Of a DNA stretch of 10,741 nucleotides, positions 6,171 through 10,741 are shown piece by piece. Positions within the stretch are counted from its first letter, which is position 1, and each line of letters starts with the position of its first letter. The notes below the pieces were generated by a model. That model did no database searches and was not told where the DNA came from. It saw only the letters and a list, made by a program, of their open reading frames with translations. A program made the position numbers and the translations under genes. Source of the DNA: Deltaproteobacteria bacterium (GTDB lineage: Bacteria > Desulfobacterota > Binatia > Bin18); assembly GCA_016200595.1 (NCBI GenBank), contig JACQEL010000388.1, positions 1 through 10,741 of the forward strand, given 5' to 3'.

Positions 6171-9100
6171 TCAGCTCAACTTATCCAACAACGCTTTCGC
6201 CTTTTGCAGGTCTTTCGTATCAAACCCTTCCGTGAACCAGCCGTAAATCTCTGCCAGCATTTTTCGTGCTTCTTCCGTTTTTCCTTGTTGTTGCCATAGT
6301 CGGCTTAAACTCATCACCGCCTGTAACTCCCACGACTTCGCCTGCTGCCGCCGGGCGATCTCGATGGCCTTGTGGAAACACGCTTCGGCTTCTCGGGTGC
6401 GAGACTCTAGACTTTGGCTCTCCGACTGCAGCGCCAGCTGCCCTTTCAGCCGATATAGCTCCGCTTCACAGAAACGCTCCCAGTTTTTGTCCACCCCCGC
6501 CAGCGCCTCGGCCAGCACGGTGAGCCCTTCCTCTGGCTGCCCCACTTTCCCATACGCCTCAGCGAGCAGGGCCAGCCAATATGGCCGTGATATCGCTGCC
6601 CCCGTGGCGCGCAAGGCGGCCAGACCTTGGCGTATCTCCACGATTCCCTCCTCTCCCTGCCCCTGCTCGGCCAGCACCCCGCCCCGCAGGATGGTTCCCC
6701 ATGTCATCCAGTTTGGAAACCCCTGCTCGCTGGCGAGCGCAATCTGCGCCTCTATCCGTTCTTGGACTACCTGTCCTTCTCTGCGATGCTGATGGACCCA
6801 GACGGCCCAGAACAGGGCAAATGCCAGGGTATAGGGGCGAGCCAGCTCTCGGGCGCGAGTGAGCGCCTCGTGGCTTCTCTTGAGGGCTTGGTCTGGATAG
6901 CCCAGGTACCACAGGGCGAGAGCTGACTCGGCGAGGTACACCACCCTAGCGTCGATCCACCCCTTAGAACGGGGCTGCTGAGGATCAGAGAGCGCCACCC
7001 CCTGCTCAAACTGCGCGCGGGCGAGAGGCAGCTCTCCTAGCCAGAACAAGGTCTCGCCGAGCTGCAGGTGGGCTGCGAAGAGCAGGTCTGGGTCTTGCCG
7101 GCGTTGGGCTAGACTGAGGAACTGCTCGGCGAGCTCACGCGCCAGCTGCAACTCCGCCCGGACATCATAAAACACCCAGAGTCCTCCCAGTACCGGGAAG
7201 AGCAGCGGCGTCTCTCCTATCTGCTGACACAGCTCCCGTGCGCGGGTGAAGGCGCGCTCCACCTCCGGGGCCGTATAGCCCTTGGTGGCTATCAACGGCT
7301 CGCCCAAGGCGAGTTGCAGCGTAGGTTCTTGCTGGGCACGCTCGGGGGTGTCTGGCAGGGTCTTGAGCACTTCCAGTCCCCTGGTGAGGTGAGCCATCGC
7401 TTCCACATAGGCCGAGCGCTGGCTGGCTCGCTCACCGGCCTGCTGCCAATAGGGCAGGGCCTGCTCTATCTGGCCGGCCTCGGTGTAGTGATGCGCCACC
7501 AGCTCGGGCTGCGTCTCGACGGTCTCGGGGAAGCGCTCCGCTAACACCTGGGCAATCTGCCGGTGATACTGTTGCCGGGTGCTCTTCAATAACGCTTGAT
7601 AGGCTGTATCCCGAATGAGGGCATGCTTGAAGAGATAGTGGGCCTGTGGGGGCAGCCCGCGCTGGTATACTAGCTCCGTCTCGACTAACTGCTTCAGCCC
7701 CTGCTGTAACCTCTCTTCATCGAGGAGGGAGACCGCCTGCAGGAGTTCATAGCTAAACTCTCGCCCGATGGTAGCGCCCAGTTGAGCGATCTCTCTGACC
7801 GTGGACAAGCGGTCCAGCCGCGCCAGTAAGGAAGCGTGCAGGGTGGAGGGAACCGCCAGCGGCGGCAGGGGTCCGCTCAACTCATAGTGGTCATTGACGG
7901 CGGTGAGTAACCCGGACTCCACGACCGTCTTGGTCAGCTCTTCGACAAACAGCGGCACGCCATCGGTCTTGGCCACGATTTGCTGCACGACCTCTGGAGG
8001 CAGGGCTTTGCCGCCTGTGACCCGCTCGACCATCGCCTCGATCTGAGCGCGCCCTAAGCGGCTGAGCGTCAGCTGGCTGAGGTGCGAGGGGTTACCCCAG
8101 CGTGGGGTGAACTCAGGCCGAAAGGTTAAGAGTGCCAAGATACGCGAGGTCGGCGCGTGGTCGAGCAAGACACTCAGAAACTCTAGCGTGGAAGGATCCG
8201 CCCAGTGCAGATCTTCCCACGCGCAGTACACCGCAGTTTTCTCGGCCTCTTCCAGGATCCACGCGACTAACGCTTCCCGGGTCTTCTGCTTTTGCTTCTG
8301 CGGACTCAACGTCAGAGGAGGCGTGTCCTCCGGCTGCGGTACTGAGAGCAAGGCGGCCACCAGCGGCAGCGTATCCGCCTGGGGAAAACGGTAGGACGCA
8401 AGGACATGCTGGAGTTTGCTCAACTTGACCTGCGGGATATCCTCCCGTGCAAACTGCAACAGCCGCTGCAAGTGGTCGATGAGCGGGTAGAAGGCGCTGT
8501 GGTGATGATACGGGGAGCAATGGAACTCAAGGCGAGTGGCGCCTTCGGCGCTGACGTGCTCTTTCAGTTCCTGCACCAGCCGGGATTTGCCAATCCCCGG
8601 CTCGCCGCTCAGCAGCACCACCTGGCCTGCGCCCGCTTTGGCATGTTCCCAGCGCCGCTGCAACAGTTCGAGTTCTTCAGTTCGACCAACCAACGGCGTC
8701 AAGCCCTTTTGCACCGCCGCCTCAAAGCGATTCTGCGCCGCGCCTGCGCCGTGCACTTGATACAGTTCCATGGGGACCGAAACGTTCTTCAGCACCTGGG
8801 GCCCCAACTCCTGGCACTCAAACAAGCCGGTGACCAGCCGAAAGGTCGTCGCACTGATGACCACACTGTTGGGCAGGGCGTGCTCTTGCAGCCGAGCGGC
8901 AATGTTGGGCGTCTCGCCCACGATGGCCCGCTCTTCCCGGTACTGCCCGCTCCCCATCTCCCCCGCCACGACTAACCCTGTGTGAATGCCAACCCGGACC
9001 TGCAGCAGCTGGGGTAACCGAAGATGCGGGAGGGGCAAATTCTGCATGGCCTCGATGATGCCTAACCCCGCCCGCACCGCGCGGGCGGCATCATCTTCGT

Positions 9101-9599
9101 GGGCCCGCGGATAGCCAAAGTAGACCAACACGCCATCGCCCAGATATTTGGCCACATACCCGTCAAAGCGGGTGATCACCGCCACACAGGCCTGTTGATA
9201 GGCTTGCATCACCTCGCGCAAATCTTCGGGGTCGAGGCGTTCGGAGAGCGCGGTGGAGCCGACCACGTCACAGAACATGACGGTGAGCTGGCGCCGCTCG
9301 CCCGCATCACGGCGAGAGTCGAGCGTCTGGGGTCGAGCGTCTAGGGATTGAGGGCTAGGGGCAGAGGGGGAGGGACTGATAACTGACAAAGGCTGACGGG
9401 GTACTGTCGTGCCGCCCGTCCAGACCAGAAACCGTCCGTCTGAATCGGCCGCCAGCCGCTTGGCGCCGATGAGTTCTTCCTTGAGGTCTTCCAGATACTC
9501 ATCATCCAAGCCAAACCGCCGCTTTAAGCCGCGGTAGGAGACCCGCTGCTCCCGCTGCAGCAGCTCTTGGACCTGCGCGAGCACTTCATCGAATGTCAT
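6171..9599 (-). CDS. Class III nucleotide cyclase / STAND ATPase / TPR signalling protein
   Basis: A 1142-residue soluble multidomain protein. Residues 1-60 look like a small winged-helix-type domain. After a low-complexity linker (63-100) comes a class III cyclase domain (about 101-285): metal Asp111 in MFCDVVGST, Lys151 and metal Asp155 in KYLGDG, and the Asn232/Arg236 transition-state pair in NIAAR. Next is an AAA_16/STAND-type ATPase (about 302-560) with Walker A GEPGIGKS (332-339) and a Walker B-like EDLHWAD (462-468). The rest (about 690-1120) is a TPR-like helical region ending in WFTEGFDTKDLQKAKALL, a tail I recall from this family. Known relatives join ligand or protein sensing by the TPR part to ATPase switching and cyclase output; the effector here is unknown. 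The position equivalent to the adenine-selecting Asp is Ala225, so nucleotide specificity is uncertain. The ATG at 9599 has only a weak ribosome binding site; GAAGGAG lies too far upstream. The gene stands alone. Confidence 0.93.
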   Translation of the reverse strand: MTFDEVLAQVQELLQREQRVSYRGLKRRFGLDDEYLEDLKEELIGAKRLAADSDGRFLVWTGGTTVPRQPLSVISPSPSAPSPQSLDARPQTLDSRRDAGERRQLTVMFCDVVGSTALSERLDPEDLREVMQAYQQACVAVITRFDGYVAKYLGDGVLVYFGYPRAHEDDAARAVRAGLGIIEAMQNLPLPHLRLPQLLQVRVGIHTGLVVAGEMGSGQYREERAIVGETPNIAARLQEHALPNSVVISATTFRLVTGLFECQELGPQVLKNVSVPMELYQVHGAGAAQNRFEAAVQKGLTPLVGRTEELELLQRRWEHAKAGAGQVVLLSGEPGIGKSRLVQELKEHVSAEGATRLEFHCSPYHHHSAFYPLIDHLQRLLQFAREDIPQVKLSKLQHVLASYRFPQADTLPLVAALLSVPQPEDTPPLTLSPQKQKQKTREALVAWILEEAEKTAVYCAWEDLHWADPSTLEFLSVLLDHAPTSRILALLTFRPEFTPRWGNPSHLSQLTLSRLGRAQIEAMVERVTGGKALPPEVVQQIVAKTDGVPLFVEELTKTVVESGLLTAVNDHYELSGPLPPLAVPSTLHASLLARLDRLSTVREIAQLGATIGREFSYELLQAVSLLDEERLQQGLKQLVETELVYQRGLPPQAHYLFKHALIRDTAYQALLKSTRQQYHRQIAQVLAERFPETVETQPELVAHHYTEAGQIEQALPYWQQAGERASQRSAYVEAMAHLTRGLEVLKTLPDTPERAQQEPTLQLALGEPLIATKGYTAPEVERAFTRARELCQQIGETPLLFPVLGGLWVFYDVRAELQLARELAEQFLSLAQRRQDPDLLFAAHLQLGETLFWLGELPLARAQFEQGVALSDPQQPRSKGWIDARVVYLAESALALWYLGYPDQALKRSHEALTRARELARPYTLAFALFWAVWVHQHRREGQVVQERIEAQIALASEQGFPNWMTWGTILRGGVLAEQGQGEEGIVEIRQGLAALRATGAAISRPYWLALLAEAYGKVGQPEEGLTVLAEALAGVDKNWERFCEAELYRLKGQLALQSESQSLESRTREAEACFHKAIEIARRQQAKSWELQAVMSLSRLWQQQGKTEEARKMLAEIYGWFTEGFDTKDLQKAKALLDKLS
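6390..6428 (-). repeat. Second short repeat-like insert in the cyclase gene
   Basis: The plus strand reads GAGACTCTAGACTTTGGCTC here and encodes the segment SESQSLESRTRE (residues about 1059-1070), between two TPR-like helical pairs. The CTAGAC-type units and the Ser/Arg-rich product resemble the linker at 9300-9413 in style. It is probably the same kind of in-frame repeat capture; the evidence is weak because the segment is short. Confidence 0.3.
9300..9413 (-). repeat. Repeat-derived low-complexity linker inside the cyclase gene
   Basis: This stretch codes for the Pro/Ser-rich linker (residues 63-100) between the N-terminal domain and the cyclase domain. GTCGAGCGTCT occurs at 9318-9328 and 9332-9342 with a 14-base period. 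It is followed by degenerate GGGCTAGGGGC-like units and by ACTGATAACTGACAA. Such tandem, CTAG- and CTGACAA-containing units normally lie between genes in some lineages, so this appears to be intergenic-type repeat DNA captured in frame. Confidence 0.5.
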
Positions 9600-9921
9600 G
9601 GTCTGCCATCTGAGCTTCTTTACTCCTTCGCCTCCTGCAGGACAACCCGTAGGCCTGATCCCCTCATAGCATGCCGCCAGCCGCTGGCGAGCACTCGTGG
9701 GTTATGTCACCCGAGAGGATATGCCGCCTGACTTGCGTTTCCACACCATTTTAAGTTACCTCACGCTTACTTCCTATTTTTGCTTGTCAAGACAAAAGTT
9801 ATCGGACATCAGTCCTGGATGCTTGAGTAATACCAGAGGGAACGGAAGGAGAAGGGCATAGTGACCAGTTGGCCCCCCTTTCGGCACTCAAAAAAGCCGT
9901 CTAAATTTCACTCTATTCTAC

Positions 9922-9968
9922 GGAGGGATGGCTGAGCGGTTGAAAGCGCCGGTCTTGACATCCCGCCA
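9922..9968 (+). pseudogene. Truncated or internally deleted tRNA-Ser(UGA)
   Basis: GGAGGGA (9922-9928) is a 5' acceptor strand. It is followed by TG, a D-arm GCTGAGCGGTTGAAAGC and the anticodon-arm start GCCGGTCTTGA, which matches tRNA-Ser with anticodon TGA (9956-9958). The sequence then departs from the family: the 3' anticodon stem (ACCGG expected), long variable arm and TTCGAA T-loop are absent. TCCCGCCA (9961-9968) may be what is left of the acceptor 3' strand and GCCA end (TCCCTCC GCCA expected). If so, about 40 internal bases have been deleted. TCCCGCC could still pair with GGAGGGA with one A-G mismatch. No complete 3' half occurs downstream in the window. It is unlikely to work as a tRNA. 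A junction of an integrated element at the anticodon is an alternative. Confidence 0.75.
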
Positions 9969-9993
9969 TAGCAAAAAAGCGAAGAGTTAACGA

Positions 9994-10030
9994 AAACGGG
10001 AGGTTAGCAATAACTTCCCGTTTCTATTTG
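9994..10030 (+). terminator. Strong hairpin, probable intrinsic terminator after the tRNA remnant
   Basis: AAACGGGAGGTTA (9994-10006) pairs with TAACTTCCCGTTT (10011-10023), 13 pairs including one G-T, closed by a GCAA tetraloop. TTTCTATTTG follows the stem on the plus strand. Its position just after the tRNA-Ser remnant suggests it was that gene's terminator and has outlived it. The tail is only moderately T-rich. Confidence 0.6.
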
Positions 10031-10095
10031 AGAAACTTTCTTCTTTCTCTCCTCTCTGAGAGTTCCCTATCTTTCTCCTTCTTCCACATTCCTCA

Positions 10096-10135
10096 CTCTC
10101 TGGTGTAACACCGGTGTCACACGGGAATCAGAGAG
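10096..10135. repeat. Nested palindrome downstream of the toxin gene
   Basis: Arms CTCTCTG (10096-10102) and CAGAGAG (10129-10135) enclose a near-perfect 20-bp palindrome at 10103-10122 (18 of 20 symmetric) with the exact 10-bp core ACACCGGTGT (10108-10117). It starts 11 bases beyond the toxin stop codon on that gene's transcript. No T-tract follows on either strand. It could be an RNA-stabilising 3' stem, a factor-dependent end, or a protein-binding operator. Confidence 0.45.
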
Positions 10136-10145
10136 GCAGGAAGGG

Positions 10146-10502
10146 TTAGAGCCCAAGCGCACGGCGAAGACTCGCCTCAACCCCTTGAAGGTCCCGAGAG
10201 GTGAGCGATCCCCGGACACTCTTTACGTCGCTACAGAGGAGGAGATAGAGGCTGGAGCGCACGACCGAGGGCTGAGTCAGGCCGGCAGCCTGCCAGTCTT
10301 GCAACAGGTAGTCGGTAGACCCGTGGTACTTCCAGATTCGGTGTGTGACGAGGGCTGCAAGAAGATCATCAGGGCGAGTGCGGTGGAAGTCTTCAGTGCT
10401 GACAATCAGAGCAGGGCGCTCTTTCCAGCTACCAGGGGCGTCTAGGCGAGGAAGATCCACGTTGACGACCATTCCCCGGACATACCCTGCTCCTACCGCC
10501 AC
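10146..10502 (-). CDS. PemK/MazF-family toxin (type II toxin-antitoxin)
   Basis: A 118-residue protein with the PemK/MazF layout: an N-terminal RG-MVVNVDLP strand, the KERPALIVS motif with catalytic Arg29, LVTH with Thr53, the AGLTQPSVVR segment (73-82), and a C-terminal helix DLQGVEASLRRALGL. Members are sequence-specific mRNA endoribonucleases that stop growth when freed from their antitoxin. Both expected catalytic residues are present and the length is normal, so it looks intact. The start is GTG at 10502, backed by GGAGG with 6-nt spacing; Met11 would cut off the first strand. It follows an HTH protein gene by 18 bases on the same strand, in the antitoxin-first order usual for such operons. 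The target sequence cannot be read from the protein. Confidence 0.88.
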   Translation of the reverse strand: MAVGAGYVRGMVVNVDLPRLDAPGSWKERPALIVSTEDFHRTRPDDLLAALVTHRIWKYHGSTDYLLQDWQAAGLTQPSVVRSSLYLLLCSDVKSVRGSLTSRDLQGVEASLRRALGL

Positions 10503-10508
10503 CTTATC

Positions 10509-10513
10509 CCTCC
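10509..10513 (-). promoter_or_regulatory. Ribosome binding site fixing the GTG start of the toxin
   Basis: On the minus strand this is GGAGG, six bases before the GTG at 10502-10500. It lies in the 18-base gap after the antitoxin stop codon. Confidence 0.8.
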
Positions 10514-10520
10514 TCAGGTG

Positions 10521-10741
10521 TCAGTCTTGGTCTTCGTGGGCTAAAGCACGCTGAGAGAGCAAACGGAAGGCTTCTTCTTCTGCCGCGTCTTCGACATCAT
10601 CGGCAGAAACAAGAAGGGCATGGCTCACGGAGTCCGGACAGGTCGCAACCTTTCCTTCTCGGACCCACTTCTCGACAAGGCCCAGGGAAGCATGCACTGC
10701 TCGGGCTGCCTCTTCCACAGTGACCCATCTGTCTGGCGGCC
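10521..10741 (-). CDS. Excisionase/MerR-like HTH protein, probable antitoxin (5' end cut by the window)
   Basis: The frame is open to the window edge. In it, residues reading PPDRWVTVEEAARAVHASLG followed by LVEKWVREGK form a typical excisionase-type (HTH_17) winged helix-turn-helix. A GTG at 10718 would start a 65-residue product but would remove the conserved WVTVEEAA start of the domain and has no good ribosome binding site, so the true start is probably outside the window. Downstream come LLVSADDVEDAAEEEAF, the usual DNA-binding end of such proteins, and an acidic tail ending AHEDQD. Its TGA lies 18 bases before the PemK-type toxin gene. By position it should be the antitoxin, binding DNA for autoregulation with the HTH and the toxin with its C-terminus. 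That is inference; common MazE/PemI antitoxins have an AbrB or RHH fold instead. Confidence 0.75.
   Translation of the reverse strand, partial: PPDRWVTVEEAARAVHASLGLVEKWVREGKVATCPDSVSHALLVSADDVEDAAEEEAFRLLSQRALAHEDQD

Larger units (their letters stand above)
9600..10145. other. Intergenic region with a broken tRNA-Ser and hairpins
   Basis: No protein gene is supported in these 546 bases. The part next to the cyclase (9600-9840) must contain its promoter, but I could not assign hexamers. It has a TTGTCAAGACAA palindrome at 9784-9795 that includes a TTGACA-like box on the minus strand. A truncated tRNA-Ser lies at 9922-9968 and a strong hairpin at 9994-10023. From about 10035 to 10100 the plus strand is almost entirely pyrimidine, including CTCTCTGAGAG (10052-10062). 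A large inverted repeat follows at 10096-10135, before the toxin stop codon. Confidence 0.55.

Noticed and set aside
6364..6792. Long antisense frames within the cyclase gene (also 8406-8975 and 8113-8520)
   Set aside because: They are shadows of a GC-rich gene; no recognisable domains or ribosome binding sites.
10035..10100. Pyrimidine-rich tract considered as a repeat array or triplex-forming element
   Set aside because: There is no regular unit or clear mirror symmetry; it is compositional bias only.
1..10741. CRISPR array, complete insertion sequence or prophage genes
   Set aside because: No regularly spaced repeats, transposase, integrase or phage structural protein is visible in any frame.

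Overview
The window looks like a chromosomal segment of a GC-rich, uncultivated-type bacterium. The gene style (a P450 with its own small ferredoxin, a very large cyclase/ATPase/TPR signalling protein, family VIII serine hydrolase, PemK-type toxin) and the widely scattered palindromic intergenic repeats resemble soil or sponge-associated lineages such as Tectomicrobia, Binatota or other former Deltaproteobacteria. This placement is an impression from gene content only; no rRNA gene or other phylogenetic marker search was possible, although mutS would serve as a marker.

Layout. Positions 1-317 are a non-coding leader rich in perfect inverted repeats. A plus-strand pair follows: a bacterial cytochrome P450 (318-1532) and a 64-residue [3Fe-4S]-type ferredoxin (1534-1728), one base apart and clearly cotranscribed. 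Converging on it from the minus strand is a two-gene unit: a class C beta-lactamase/family VIII esterase-like hydrolase (5659 to 4487) whose stop region overlaps the start of mutS (4509). The mutS frame does not stop at its normal C-terminus. It runs through a palindromic repeat (about 1790-1836) and continues antisense to the whole ferredoxin gene and the end of the P450 gene, to 1405.

The 5660-6170 intergenic region holds the RBS and leader of the hydrolase/mutS unit, a 61-bp imperfect palindromic repeat of a kind scattered in many genomes, and a probable terminator for the next gene. That gene is a minus-strand 1142-residue protein (9599 to 6171) with a class III nucleotide cyclase domain, a STAND/AAA ATPase domain and a long TPR-like helical region. 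It carries repeat-derived, low-complexity segments between domains.

Positions 9600-10145 hold no protein gene but contain the 5' half of a tRNA-Ser(UGA) broken at the anticodon, a strong hairpin terminator and a 20-bp near-palindrome. The right edge has a minus-strand toxin-antitoxin-like pair: a PemK/MazF-family toxin (10502 to 10146, GTG start with a strong RBS), preceded by a gene cut by the window edge that encodes an excisionase/MerR-like HTH protein, the likely antitoxin.

Most of the window is explained by known families. The least ordinary points are the antisense extension of mutS created around a repeat, the broken tRNA-Ser beside a TA module, the HTH-type partner of the PemK toxin, and repeat DNA domesticated as an interdomain linker in the cyclase. 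I see no clear evidence of a wholly new multi-gene system.
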